A stretch of 64,000 bases of DNA from CBDFKB01 sp965248715 (GTDB lineage Bacteria > Pseudomonadota > Alphaproteobacteria > Rhizobiales > Rhizobiaceae), in assembly GCA_965248715.1 (NCBI GenBank), contig CBDFKB010000006.1, forward strand, positions 124,001 to 188,000, in the 5' to 3' direction. Below are positions 36,578 to 45,637 of this stretch, one piece after another (positions within the stretch are counted from its first letter, which is position 1; the number at the start of each line of letters is the position of its first letter). The notes beneath the pieces were generated by a model, which did not search any database, was not told the DNA's origin, and worked only from the letters and a program-made list of their open reading frames with translations. The position numbers and the translations under genes were made by a program.

Positions 36578-37825
36578 CTAATCCTTGAGTGATTCTTCAC
36601 GCAGACCATCGGCCAGCAAATTGAGACCCAAAACCAGGCTCATCAGTGCTAACGCCGGCGGAATCGCGGGATGCGGATAGATAGACAATAGCTTGCGCCC
36701 TTCGTTGATCGTCGAACCCCAGTCCGGGCTTTCCGGGCTGACGCCAAGGCCGAAGAAGCCAAGAGTTCCGAGCAAGATGGTGGTGTAGCCAATTCGCAAG
36801 CAGAAATCGACGATCAGTGGGCCGCGGGCATTGGGCAGGATTTCCCACAGCATGGTGTACCATGGCCCCTCGCCGCGGGTTTGCGCCGCCGCCACATAGT
36901 CGCGGGTCTTGATGTCGAGCACCAGGCCACGCACAATCCTGAAAACGGTCGGTGAGTTAACAAATACCACCGCAACGAATATGTTCAGCCGGTTGGCGTC
37001 AAGCGGCAGTGCCAATAGCGGTTTGTGATTTTCCGCAGTGGCTTGCATCCATTCGCCGATCGGGTTGCCCTGGTTCAGGTAAGCCATGATTGTGGTCCAT
37101 AGCCACACGAACGGTCCTTTGCCGAACACGGTTCCGAAATAAAACAGGAACATGATGATGACGATCGGTACCGCGACCCGGAATAAGACCACAGGCTGGG
37201 TTCTAAAGCGCGAATAAAACAGGGTCCAAACGAAGATCACCGGGAAGATGAATAACACCCCGGCGAGCCAAGTGATAACCCCGGTGTCGCGAATTTCCGG
37301 CGTGACCAGCAGGTAAAACAGCAAGATAACCGGAAACGACAACACCATATTGGCGAAGAACGACATCACCGTGTCGTAGCGCCCGCCATAGTAGCCGGCC
37401 GGCACTCCAAGAGTGATCCCGACCATAAATGCAAACGCAGTTGCGGCCGGCGCAATCGCCAGCACTATCTGGCTGCCTATCACCACGCGTGAGAACACAT
37501 CGCGTGCCAGATTATCGCCGCCAAGCAGATAATAGGCGTCCTCCATGCCCCTAACCGGAGTTCCCGGGATCTTGTTTTTCATGCCGGAGATTTGTTCGAG
37601 CGGCGGGAAAGTAATGATCATTTCCGCAAAAAACGCTGTGAACACCCAGAACATGACAATGGCAAAGCCGATCATTCCGATCGGGCTGTCAAACAGCTTG
37701 CCATATAGGCCAAGCCGGCGCTTGAACATGATCGATAATCCAAAAACTACGATCAAGGCAAACCAAACCGGGCTGAACTGCAAAAATATTCGGATCAGGA
37801 TTTGACCCCAGGACAAAAGTTCCAT
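36578..37825 (-). CDS. ABC transporter permease, DppC/OppC type
   Basis: Inner-membrane permease of 415 aa, longer than usual DppC (~300 aa). Extra hydrophobic segments sit between the early domain and the core (residues ~195-250, VITWLAGVLFIFPVIFVW, then IVIIMFLFYFGTVFGKG). The conserved EAA-type loop is in YVAAAQTRGEGPWYTMLWEI, and the C-terminus has GVSPESPDWGSTINEGR. Its stop is 11 bp before the ATPase start. It works with the DppB-type permease at 37837. Confidence 0.92.
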   Translation of the reverse strand: MELLSWGQILIRIFLQFSPVWFALIVVFGLSIMFKRRLGLYGKLFDSPIGMIGFAIVMFWVFTAFFAEMIITFPPLEQISGMKNKIPGTPVRGMEDAYYLLGGDNLARDVFSRVVIGSQIVLAIAPAATAFAFMVGITLGVPAGYYGGRYDTVMSFFANMVLSFPVILLFYLLVTPEIRDTGVITWLAGVLFIFPVIFVWTLFYSRFRTQPVVLFRVAVPIVIIMFLFYFGTVFGKGPFVWLWTTIMAYLNQGNPIGEWMQATAENHKPLLALPLDANRLNIFVAVVFVNSPTVFRIVRGLVLDIKTRDYVAAAQTRGEGPWYTMLWEILPNARGPLIVDFCLRIGYTTILLGTLGFFGLGVSPESPDWGSTINEGRKLLSIYPHPAIPPALALMSLVLGLNLLADGLREESLKD

Positions 37826-37836
37826 GTCAGGCCCCC

Positions 37837-38883
37837 CTAAGAAACGCGAATGCGTGGATTGAGATAGACGTAGCCAATATCCGATATCAGCTGGGTCACC
37901 AGCACCACGAACACCGCTACGATCGAACAGGACAACAAAAGTTCGATGTCATTATTGCCCGCAGCCTGTACCAGGGTCCATCCGAAACCTTTGTAATTAA
38001 ACAAGATTTCAACGATGACAACGCCGGTTAGCAGGAACGGGAACTGCAACATAATTACCGTGAACGGTGCAATCAGCGCATTTCTTAGTGCGTGCCGCAA
38101 CACAATATTGGGGAAGCTTACGCCCTTTAGCCTTGCGGTACGGATATATTGCGCTGTCATTACTTCGGCCATCGATGCCCGGGTCATGCGCGCGATATAG
38201 CCCATGCCATAAAGCGCGATGGTCATCACTGGCAGGGTGAAATTGATCAGATTGGCATCGTCCATTGCGCTGGTCGCTGTCCCCTTGAACCATTTCAGGC
38301 CGAAGGCGGAAGAAGCGAATAGGGCAACGAATATGACACCAGACACATATTCCGGTGTCGCGGTGCTGGCGATAGCAAAAGTCGACAAGGCCCGGTCGGT
38401 TCGCGATCCCTCTCGCATCCCCGCCAGCACACCGACAATCAGGGCCATCGGCACCATGACGACGAATGCCCAGAACATCAATTTGCCCGTCAGCGCCAAC
38501 CGGGTACCCAAAATCGAACTGACTTCGTTCTTAAATACGGTTGAAAATCCAAATCCGCCCTGCAGAATACCGCAAAATGTCGGAGTGTCCTGCGGCGCAA
38601 TGCCCGGCCGCGTACAACGCCCGGTCACATTGCCATCTTCATCTGTCCGGCTCCAACTCGGCGCAACGCCAAGCCATTCGCCATATCGTTTCACAACGGA
38701 TTGTTTGTAACCGTTACGATCAAGCCAGGAAAGCACCTGCGCGTCGGTCATGCGCATGTTGCCCTGGGTCTTGGCGAGTTTTTCTAGATTCGGAAAAAGA
38801 TTGGTCAGAAAAAAGACAACAAACGTCAGGCATAGCGCGGTTAGGAGCATCACTCCAAGCCGCTTAAGGATGAAGATACCCAT
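37837..38883 (-). CDS. ABC transporter permease, DppB/OppB type
   Basis: 348-aa permease with six helices. The N-terminus ILKRLGVMLLTALCLTFVVF is typical DppB. A periplasmic insertion with cysteines (GRCTRPGIAPQDTPTFCG) follows the first helix. The EAA loop is in YIRTARLKGVSFPNIVLRHA, and the C-terminus VYLNPRIRVS is standard. ATG 38883 is preferred to GTG 38886. It lies 142 bp downstream of the solute-binding protein gene. Confidence 0.93.
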   Translation of the reverse strand: MGIFILKRLGVMLLTALCLTFVVFFLTNLFPNLEKLAKTQGNMRMTDAQVLSWLDRNGYKQSVVKRYGEWLGVAPSWSRTDEDGNVTGRCTRPGIAPQDTPTFCGILQGGFGFSTVFKNEVSSILGTRLALTGKLMFWAFVVMVPMALIVGVLAGMREGSRTDRALSTFAIASTATPEYVSGVIFVALFASSAFGLKWFKGTATSAMDDANLINFTLPVMTIALYGMGYIARMTRASMAEVMTAQYIRTARLKGVSFPNIVLRHALRNALIAPFTVIMLQFPFLLTGVVIVEILFNYKGFGWTLVQAAGNNDIELLLSCSIVAVFVVLVTQLISDIGYVYLNPRIRVS

Positions 38884-39028
38884 CACCGTCCCTGTATTTT
38901 ATGATCGTCCGCTTTCGTTGGACCCGGTCACGGATCAGGCGGCATCGATCCCCTCGTTATATTTGCCGGGGCCAGGCGAACCTGCCCCCGACGATAATAG
39001 CTAACAAATCTTCAATTCAGGCCTTGGG

Positions 39029-40687
39029 TCAAGCCAACGCCAGATTGTGTGGATAGATCTCAAAGGTCGGATGCATTTCCGCGTTGACCACATTGTCTTT
39101 GTAGTGGCGGAACAGCGAGCGCCAATATGGCTGAATGATCACGCCTTCTTCGCGCATGATCTCCTGGATCCGAACCATTTTCTCACGCCGCTTGTCCGCA
39201 TCGGCGATCGACAGAGCTTCGGTCAGCAGGCTGTCGAACTCGGCATTTGCGAACGCGCATTCGTTCCAGGCTTCGCCGGTGCGATAGGCAAGAGCCAGTA
39301 CCTGAACGCCCAGCGGACGCATGTTCCAGTTGGTCGATGAGAACGGATATTTAGCCCAGTCGTTCCAAAACGTTGAACCCGGCAGGATGGTCCGCTTCAC
39401 TTTGATGCCCGCATCACGCAATTGCGCGGCAACGGAATCGGTGGTGTTGCGCCGCCAGTCATCGTCGATCGATAGCAATTCATGCTCGAAATCGCCCATG
39501 CCAGCTTCATCCATCAACGCCTTGGCGCCGGCTGGATCATGTACGGCAGGACCGATATCAGCATATTCTGGATGGATCGAGCAAACGTGGTGGTTTTCCG
39601 CTAACGAACCACGGTTCGAATAGCCGAGTTCCAGACAAACCGCGTTGTCGACCGCCATCGCCAGCGCCCGGCGAACCTTGGCGTCGGCATATGGCGTCTT
39701 ACCATCGATTTCCGCAGCTTGGTTGGTACGGATCACGATGGTTGCAGCCGTAACGGTATCGGACTTGGTCCAACCGATGCCGTCGAGCACGTCGACAAAG
39801 TCGCCGACGGTTTCATACAGCATGTCTATTTCGTCGGATTCTGCCGCCGCCGCAAAAGCTGCCGGATCGGTGCCCAAATCAATGAATTCGATCCGGTCGA
39901 GATAAGCGCCCTCGCCCCACCATTGGTGGTTCTGGTTGCGCACCAATATACCTTTGACGCCGACTTCAAGCGTTTCAGGCAGATATGGACCGGTGCCCAC
40001 CGGGTTGGCGAGCATACTATTTCCATTATGCGAGGAATGCACGATCGCAGCCGGGTAGTCAGACATGCCAGGAATGATCGAGATGTCCGGAATAGGCAGG
40101 TTGAGTTTAACCGTGTGGCTGCCGACCACTTCGATGGCGCCATCGAGTGCATTGCCAGCATCGGCGTCGATCAAGGTAGCCATGCGGCCAGCCATTGAAT
40201 TGCCTTCTACCGACTTGTCACACCACATGGCGATGTTGCGGGCAACATCATCGGCGGTGAAATCGTCACCATTGTTCCACTTCACACCCTTGCGAACATT
40301 AAGTGTATATTCGGTCGCGTCATCATTGATCTCCCAGCTTTCCAGGAGCCGGCCTTCGAACGTACCGTCAGCATTGTACTGGACGAGATATTCCAGCCAG
40401 CCGCGGGCGAAGTTGGCGATCTGGCTCCAATCAAAAGTACGCGGGTCTTTCAGTGCGCGCACTTCCTGCTGAATGCGCAGCGTGCCGCCCATTTTTGCAT
40501 GCGAGGCTGCTTGGGCAGGCGATGACAAACCAATGAGGCTATAAGCGGTTGCGGCGGTTGCGCCAAATGCCGATGCCAGCGCGAGAAATTCGCGTCTAGG
40601 CATACGCCCGTCACGCGCCTGTTCAGCCCATCCATAAACCTGGTCGGCCAGCGGCTTACCGTTAATGTCGATGTGTTTTTCTGTCAT
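39029..40687 (-). CDS. Peptide/opine ABC transporter solute-binding protein (Tat-exported)
   Basis: 552-aa periplasmic binding protein of the DppA/OppA family (SBP_bac_5). The N-terminus has a twin-arginine signal, with RREFLAL at ~33-39 and cleavage near SSPAQA. The domain starts at about residue 70 (GTLRIQQEVRALKDPRTFDW), and NVRKGVKWNNGDDFTADDV is the family signature. ATG 40687 follows ggagg with 5-base spacing. It is the first gene of the transporter operon. The ligand is unknown; proximity to a Rieske oxygenase suggests a peptide- or betaine-like compound. Confidence 0.93.
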   Translation of the reverse strand: MTEKHIDINGKPLADQVYGWAEQARDGRMPRREFLALASAFGATAATAYSLIGLSSPAQAASHAKMGGTLRIQQEVRALKDPRTFDWSQIANFARGWLEYLVQYNADGTFEGRLLESWEINDDATEYTLNVRKGVKWNNGDDFTADDVARNIAMWCDKSVEGNSMAGRMATLIDADAGNALDGAIEVVGSHTVKLNLPIPDISIIPGMSDYPAAIVHSSHNGNSMLANPVGTGPYLPETLEVGVKGILVRNQNHQWWGEGAYLDRIEFIDLGTDPAAFAAAAESDEIDMLYETVGDFVDVLDGIGWTKSDTVTAATIVIRTNQAAEIDGKTPYADAKVRRALAMAVDNAVCLELGYSNRGSLAENHHVCSIHPEYADIGPAVHDPAGAKALMDEAGMGDFEHELLSIDDDWRRNTTDSVAAQLRDAGIKVKRTILPGSTFWNDWAKYPFSSTNWNMRPLGVQVLALAYRTGEAWNECAFANAEFDSLLTEALSIADADKRREKMVRIQEIMREEGVIIQPYWRSLFRHYKDNVVNAEMHPTFEIYPHNLALA

Positions 40688-41115
40688 CAAATCCTCCCGA
40701 TGAAGTTCGATTGAATAAAAGATGCAAATAGACGGTGGAAACCATCAAGATATTACCATGTGTTTGGTTGCCCGAGGCTTCCATCCTTCCAAATTGACGC
40801 AACGGCTAGCTTCCCCAAATAGGCTTTTGCGGTCAAGCGTAACCTTGCTGTCAGCAATAGCAGCACGTCATGCCGCCAACGTCAACACTAACAAACCAAC
40901 TAGCACGGATTGTCCCGTGATTGACACTGTGAACCCGGATCACGACGCCATGCAAACCCGTATCTCAGCCTGACCGCGGCATGTGACCATGCAACCGCCG
41001 GCACATTCCGCTTGCGACAATCAGGGCCATCAGATGTCGTCGTTGGACATTACCCTATAATGTTTCTACGGGCACTTTGCATCTCACCACACGCGGTTAC
41101 GGGAGAAGCACCGTC
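40688..41115. other. Divergent intergenic region SBP / Rieske oxygenase
   Basis: 428 bp between divergent genes, so it should hold both promoters and perhaps a shared operator. I could not find a convincing dyad or promoter pair. No gene is called; short open frames here lack any protein-like pattern. Confidence 0.35.
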
Positions 41116-42270
41116 ATGAACGCCATTAATCCGAATTTGCCCGATCTATCAAATGTTAACGCGCCGATCACTAGCGCTAACGGCCTGCCCAACTGGCTCT
41201 ATGCCGACAAGGATGCGCTAGCAGCGGAAAAACAGGCGGTTTTTGCTCCCGGCTGGGCAGCGATTGGGTTTGGCAAAGACGTTCCAAACAAGGGTGATAT
41301 GAAACCGGTCGAGTTTCTCGGCCAGCCCTTATTAATTGTGCGTGGGCGCGACGGTGTGTTGCGGGTATTCCAAAACACTTGCAGGCACCGTGGCGTGATG
41401 CTGGTCGAAGAAGAAACCAACAGTTCTGGGCTGATCCGCTGTCCTTATCATGCTTGGTGCTATTCGCTGAAAGGCCAGTTGAAGCAGACCCCGCACGTCG
41501 GCGGACCTGATGTCCACGAGCATGAAAGCATTGATAAATCCGCGCTCGGCCTGTTTGAAATCCGCAGTCATGTGTGGTTCGATACGGTATTCGTGAACCT
41601 ATCCGGCACCGCACCGCCGTTCGAGCAAGCCAATCGCGAAGTGCTGGAGCGCTGGGCGGAATACAATAAGCCGATTTTTCACGGCGGCACGGACTCTTCA
41701 TTTAGCCTAGAAGTCGCGACCAATTGGAAGTTGGCGGTTGAAAATTATTGCGAAGCCTATCATCTGCCGTTCATCCATCCCGGTCTCAACAGCTATTCCA
41801 GGCTAGAAGATCACTACAACATTGTCGGCGAAGGCGGATTTTCCGGCCAGGGCACAACCGTATACAATCCTAAATTGGATGACAGCGGGCGCGCGTTTAC
41901 CGATTTCGCCGGCATGTCCTCGAAATGGGACACCGGCGCTGAATATATTGCGCTTTATCCGAATGTGTTGTTCGGTGTTCAGCGCGATCACATTTTTTCG
42001 ATCATCTTGGAACCGGTCGCGATTGACCGCACCATTGAGCATGTCGAGATATATTATGCCGACCCGGCAATGTGCGGCGCTGCCATGGCCGATCTGCGCC
42101 AGCGCAATTTCGAGCAGTGGAAGAATATCTTCATTGAAGATATTGGCGTGGTCGAAAGCATGCAGAAAGGCCGCAATGGCGACGCATTTGACGGCGGGCG
42201 CTTTTCACCGGTCCTTGATGAAGGAACCCACCGCTTCCACCAATGGATAGCCGACGCCTTTACCAGGTAA
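41116..42270 (+). CDS. Rieske non-heme iron oxygenase, alpha subunit
   Basis: 384-aa ring-hydroxylating-type oxygenase. Rieske cluster ligands are Cys89, His91, Cys109 and His112 (CRHRG, CPYHAW). The mononuclear iron is held by His216 and His221 in NYCEAYHLPFIHPG and Asp342 in FIEDIGVVESMQKG. Length and the IEDIG..ESMQKG ending resemble GbcA-like enzymes that demethylate betaine-type compounds. The substrate is not provable here. No reductase subunit is adjacent, so electrons must come from elsewhere. It diverges from the ABC transporter operon. ATG 41116 was chosen; a 13-residue upstream extension has no support. Confidence 0.92.
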   Translation: MNAINPNLPDLSNVNAPITSANGLPNWLYADKDALAAEKQAVFAPGWAAIGFGKDVPNKGDMKPVEFLGQPLLIVRGRDGVLRVFQNTCRHRGVMLVEEETNSSGLIRCPYHAWCYSLKGQLKQTPHVGGPDVHEHESIDKSALGLFEIRSHVWFDTVFVNLSGTAPPFEQANREVLERWAEYNKPIFHGGTDSSFSLEVATNWKLAVENYCEAYHLPFIHPGLNSYSRLEDHYNIVGEGGFSGQGTTVYNPKLDDSGRAFTDFAGMSSKWDTGAEYIALYPNVLFGVQRDHIFSIILEPVAIDRTIEHVEIYYADPAMCGAAMADLRQRNFEQWKNIFIEDIGVVESMQKGRNGDAFDGGRFSPVLDEGTHRFHQWIADAFTR

Positions 42271-42310
42271 AATTTTGCAACCGACTACCCGCAAACCAAC
42301 GTTGGTATGA

Positions 42311-42925
42311 TCACTCCGGGACGGTTGCACGCATTGATGGGCGGGCCGAGAATTCTTCATACCAACTGGTAAGGCTCGGCCGTGACGTGCGCCAATCATG
42401 GTCCGGTTGGCGAAAATCGAGGTAGCCAAGCGCACATGCGGCGGCAATATCGCCGATGGTGACATCCGGTGCCGGCTCGGATCCAAGGGCAGCGGCAAAC
42501 CCATCAAGTGCGGCGCCGATCTTGATCATCTGGCCGTCGACCCATTGCGGCCAGCGCTTGTCCTCAGGCCGCAAAAATGTCTCGTAGCGGATGCCGACTG
42601 CCGCATCCATGATGCCGTCGCCGAGCGCCTGGTGCCGGAGCGCGCGAAACCGTTGCGGGCCTGCGGGCGGGAACAATTTCGCGCCCTTATTAAGATCATC
42701 GAGATATTCGCAAATCACCCGGCTGTCATACAACGCCTCGCCATTATCGAGGACCAGGGTCGGGATTTTTGCCAGTGGATTTTGCCCACCAATATCGCTG
42801 TTACGCTCGATCGGCGTCACCCCCGTCAACACCATTAACTCAATTTTATCCGCCAGGCCGGCTTCGTGTGCAGTCGCCATCACCTTTCTGGCAAATGGCG
42901 AGGCGTGGGCAAAAAAAAGTTTCAT
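42311..42925 (-). CDS. Glutathione S-transferase family protein
   Basis: 204-aa cytoplasmic GST. The thioredoxin-like N-terminal domain begins KLFFAHASPFARKVMATAHE (Ser9 may be the activating residue) and has NPLAKIPTLVLDNGEALYDS with the cis-Pro. The C-terminal helical domain contains DVTIGDIAAACALGYLDF. aggag lies 7 bp before ATG 42925. It converges on the Rieske gene with 40 bp between. It may detoxify oxygenase products or relate to the glutathione cycle. Confidence 0.92.
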   Translation of the reverse strand: MKLFFAHASPFARKVMATAHEAGLADKIELMVLTGVTPIERNSDIGGQNPLAKIPTLVLDNGEALYDSRVICEYLDDLNKGAKLFPPAGPQRFRALRHQALGDGIMDAAVGIRYETFLRPEDKRWPQWVDGQMIKIGAALDGFAAALGSEPAPDVTIGDIAAACALGYLDFRQPDHDWRTSRPSLTSWYEEFSARPSMRATVPE

Positions 42926-42950
42926 GCAATTTCTCCTGGTGTCGGTTTTG

Positions 42951-43020
42951 CTAGAGCGTGTCATCCAAAAATGGGTACCGGTTTTGGGAAGAATGACACG
43001 CATAAACAAAAGACAGCGTC
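42951..43020 (-). repeat. REP-like element, left of IS1595
   Basis: Reverse-orientation member (tagagcgtgtcatcc, then gggtaccggttttggga, then gacacgcataaacaaa) that stops at the left inverted repeat of the IS1595 element. It is truncated compared with the copy at 47839-47943. Confidence 0.75.
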
Positions 43021-43988
43021 TGATTAGGCACGTAGTACAGGTAAAGGGACAGGATGTGCATGAATGCATGCAAAAAGCAATCTGTCGAACGCCTGATAGG
43101 GCCAGTATCTTCGGTTAAAACGGTAGGCAAATTCGGCCAGAAATGCTTTACGGTATTTTGGGAACACGCTGTGATCGGTCGAAAGAAGATAGCGTTTCAA
43201 GTTTGATGTTATAGTGTTGACCCATTTGAGATGTTCGTAAGTTTGCTCTGGTTCTTTCAAAGCAACCGAGCGGTCGTGCTTATAGCCTTGTTTTGACGCT
43301 TTCACGTAGGCACCGTCTCCATCCGACTTTATGGCGCTTGCCGGTTCAATATGTTTCTTGATGGCAGGCACGACATGCTGTTCATATATTGTCTCCAGTT
43401 CCTCAAAGGACAAAAAGCGCGGCCCGCCATCGGCGGTCTCCTGTACGGCGATCAGGAACGGCGTCTTGTTACTGCCCGCTTTACGGCGCTCATCAAGAGA
43501 TTGCCTGCCGCCAATAAAAATTTCATCGGCTTCAACAGTGCCGTTCAACGTATATAAATCATTGCGCTGGATCATGGCCTGGCGAATCTTGTGGCCCATC
43601 AGCCACGCCGTACGATACGAACCTATGCCCAACTGTTTTTGCAAATACAGCATGGAAACGCCCTTTTTTGATGTCGCCATCAGGAAAATGGCCCAAAACC
43701 ACTTTCGTAACGCAACGCGGCTTTTGTGAAAAATCGTACCGGCCGTTACATAAATTTGTTTACGGCAACCACGGCATTCAAAAGCCCTGCGGCTCTTGAT
43801 GTAATCCAGTTTGCTGTCTTCACAACACGAACACCCGACACCTTCCGGCCATCTCATCTTTATCAGATAATCCAGGCAAACCTGCTCTGTTGGAAATCTA
43901 TCATGAAATTCAAGCAAACTCATCTCTGTGTAACGGTTCTCTCCAGGCATGCGCCAAAATAACACAACCTGTCTAAAGTGCCTAATCA
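43021..43988 (-). mobile_element. IS1595-family insertion sequence
   Basis: 968-bp element bounded by inverted repeats tgattaggcac (43021) and gtgcctaatca (ending 43988), with further partial matching inward (tacaggt against gacaggt). The flanks are two REP-like pieces in opposite orientation. No clean 8-bp target duplication is visible, so the insertion is old or the flanks have recombined. Confidence 0.85.
43024..43923 (-). CDS. IS1595-family transposase
   Basis: 299-aa DDE transposase from ATG 43923 (MSLLEFHDRFPTEQVCLDYL is the usual family start); the upstream ATG 43950 would add nine residues. The N-terminal zinc ribbon is CSCCEDSKLDY with CRGCRKQ. The DDNK-type catalytic domain is in GTVEADEIFIGGRQ and AIKSDGDGAYVKASKQGYKH, with HLKWVNTITSNLK later (Asn). 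The stop codon lies within the left inverted repeat. The frame is intact. Confidence 0.93.
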   Translation of the reverse strand: MSLLEFHDRFPTEQVCLDYLIKMRWPEGVGCSCCEDSKLDYIKSRRAFECRGCRKQIYVTAGTIFHKSRVALRKWFWAIFLMATSKKGVSMLYLQKQLGIGSYRTAWLMGHKIRQAMIQRNDLYTLNGTVEADEIFIGGRQSLDERRKAGSNKTPFLIAVQETADGGPRFLSFEELETIYEQHVVPAIKKHIEPASAIKSDGDGAYVKASKQGYKHDRSVALKEPEQTYEHLKWVNTITSNLKRYLLSTDHSVFPKYRKAFLAEFAYRFNRRYWPYQAFDRLLFACIHAHPVPLPVLRA

Positions 43989-44060
43989 AGCTCTATCTAT
44001 TTGTTTTGTCGCGTATTCTTATCCGAAAACCGCTACACACTTTTCGGGAATACGCTCTAA
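43989..44060 (+). repeat. REP-like element, right of IS1595
   Basis: Forward piece agctctatctatttgttttg, then gcgtattcttatccgaaaac and gggaatacgctctaa. It belongs to the same subfamily as the copies at 53826-53994 and the remnant at 23335. Confidence 0.75.
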
Positions 44061-44072
44061 CCCTTTGTTAGG

Positions 44073-44420
44073 TCACCCTTCATCGGCCGAAACCCGGCGC
44101 CGGCAACCCCAGCGTTGCAATACCGCGTTCATATCTTCCAGCACAAAGAAACGCGCCGCATCCACATCATATCCTTCCAACAACAGGGCATCATAGTCGC
44201 TGTGGCGGTGACGGACATGGGCGCTCACCGCCTGCCATACTGCGATCGAGATCGGTAAATGCCGCAAATGGCCAACCAGCGCCGCCTCGATAATCAGACC
44301 GGTATCGGCCTTGGCGGCCAGGGGTATCGTAGTTTCAACGCTCTTTCGCACCATATCGCGACGTTTGCGGCCGGCGCGCTTCATCGCCCCGCCAGCCTTG
44401 CCTGGGGTGCCACAATCCAA
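44073..44420 (-). CDS. DUF2293-like protein
   Basis: 115 aa (or 104 from Met12, MKRAGRKRR). A basic N-terminus is followed by a domain with AVWQAVSAHVRHRHSDYDALL and YDVDAARFFVLEDMNAVLQRW, which fits the DUF2293 family of small alphaproteobacterial proteins from memory. The function is unknown. It is divergent from the ArsR-methyltransferase gene, so the two promoters overlap in about 45 bp. Confidence 0.65.
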   Translation of the reverse strand: MDCGTPGKAGGAMKRAGRKRRDMVRKSVETTIPLAAKADTGLIIEAALVGHLRHLPISIAVWQAVSAHVRHRHSDYDALLLEGYDVDAARFFVLEDMNAVLQRWGCRRRVSADEG

Positions 44421-44464
44421 TAGGCAGGGTTTTCGTCTGTAAATTTCACAGCATCGTGCATCCG

Positions 44465-45445
44465 ATGACCGACCGTATTTCCCTTAAAGACACCATTACC
44501 GCGCTAAAAGCCGCCGGCGAAGCTACTCGTCTGCGCCTACTCGCTCTGTTGGCAAGGGGTGATCTCAACGTAAGCGATATGATCGAAATATTGAACCAGT
44601 CGCAGCCACGCATTTCCCGCCATCTGCGCCTGTTGAGCGAAGCTGGCCTTTTGGAGCGGTTCCAGGAAGGTGCATGGGCCTATTTCCGGCTGCGCGACGA
44701 TGGTGCCGCATCCGCTGTCGCCAAATGCATTCTCGAAACCGTCGACGCCGATGATCCGGTCTTTGCCCGCGATATGGCCCGCCTGGCCGAAGTTCGCAGC
44801 CGCCGCCAGGAAAAGGCCAAGGCGTTTTTTGACGCCAACGCCGCCGATTGGGACCAAATCCGGGTTCTGCACGTCAACGAGGCACAAGTCGAAGCGGCAA
44901 TGAAGGAAATTATCGGCGAGGCGAGCATACAAGCTATGCTGGACATCGGCACTGGCACCGGCCGACTGTTGGAATTGTTTGCACCGATCTGCATCCGCGC
45001 CACCGGCATCGACCTCAACCCCGACATGTTGGCTTTTGCCCGTGCCAATCTCGACCAGGCCGGATATTCGCGGGTCTCGGTACGCCAAGGCGATTTATTC
45101 GATCTGCCCGTGGCCGGTGGCGGGTTTGACCTGGTAACCCTACATCAAGTGTTGCATTTTCTTGATGACCCGGAACAGGCAATCGCTGCGGCAGCCAAAA
45201 CACTTAGCCCCGGTGGGCGGTTGTTGGTAGTCGATTTTGCCCCGCACGGACTGGACCAATTGCGCGAAAGCCAGGCCCATGTCCGGCTCGGATTTTCCCA
45301 TGAGCAAATGTCGGCCTGGCTTGTCGGCGCCGGCCTGGAAATGCTTAATTCGCGTGACCTGCCGGCCGACCAGCCCTCAACCGGTGATGAAAATTTGACG
45401 GTATCGATGTGGCTCGCCCGCGACCCACGGATACTGATTGCCTAA
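44465..45445 (+). CDS. ArsR-family regulator fused to SAM-dependent methyltransferase domain
   Basis: 326-aa regulator. Residues 1-85 form an ArsR winged helix (TRLRLLALLARGDLNVSDM, then QSQPRISRHLRLLSEAGLL) without metal-site cysteines. Residues ~145-320 are a class I methyltransferase-like domain (MLDIGTGTGRLLELF, then GFDLVTLHQVLHFLDDP). In many Hyphomicrobiales this protein precedes metF and senses SAM/SAH; here metF is elsewhere (29008). It may bind the dyad upstream of bmt at 13886. Start ATG 44465 is preferred to GTG 44456. Confidence 0.9.
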   Translation: MTDRISLKDTITALKAAGEATRLRLLALLARGDLNVSDMIEILNQSQPRISRHLRLLSEAGLLERFQEGAWAYFRLRDDGAASAVAKCILETVDADDPVFARDMARLAEVRSRRQEKAKAFFDANAADWDQIRVLHVNEAQVEAAMKEIIGEASIQAMLDIGTGTGRLLELFAPICIRATGIDLNPDMLAFARANLDQAGYSRVSVRQGDLFDLPVAGGGFDLVTLHQVLHFLDDPEQAIAAAAKTLSPGGRLLVVDFAPHGLDQLRESQAHVRLGFSHEQMSAWLVGAGLEMLNSRDLPADQPSTGDENLTVSMWLARDPRILIA

Positions 45446-45637
45446 ACAACACGCTTGGAACGCGCCATGATTTCTGGGAAACACCGCCGCACTCTTTATT
45501 GCTTATTGTTTCCTGACCCATTTCCTGAAGCCAACTTTGGTCAAAAAGGCCAAAATCAACCACCGTTGGTATTAGCATCAAGTTCTTTTGGCATTATATT
45601 CGGCCAATACAGTCAAACAGCCAATCGGGGCCTGCCT

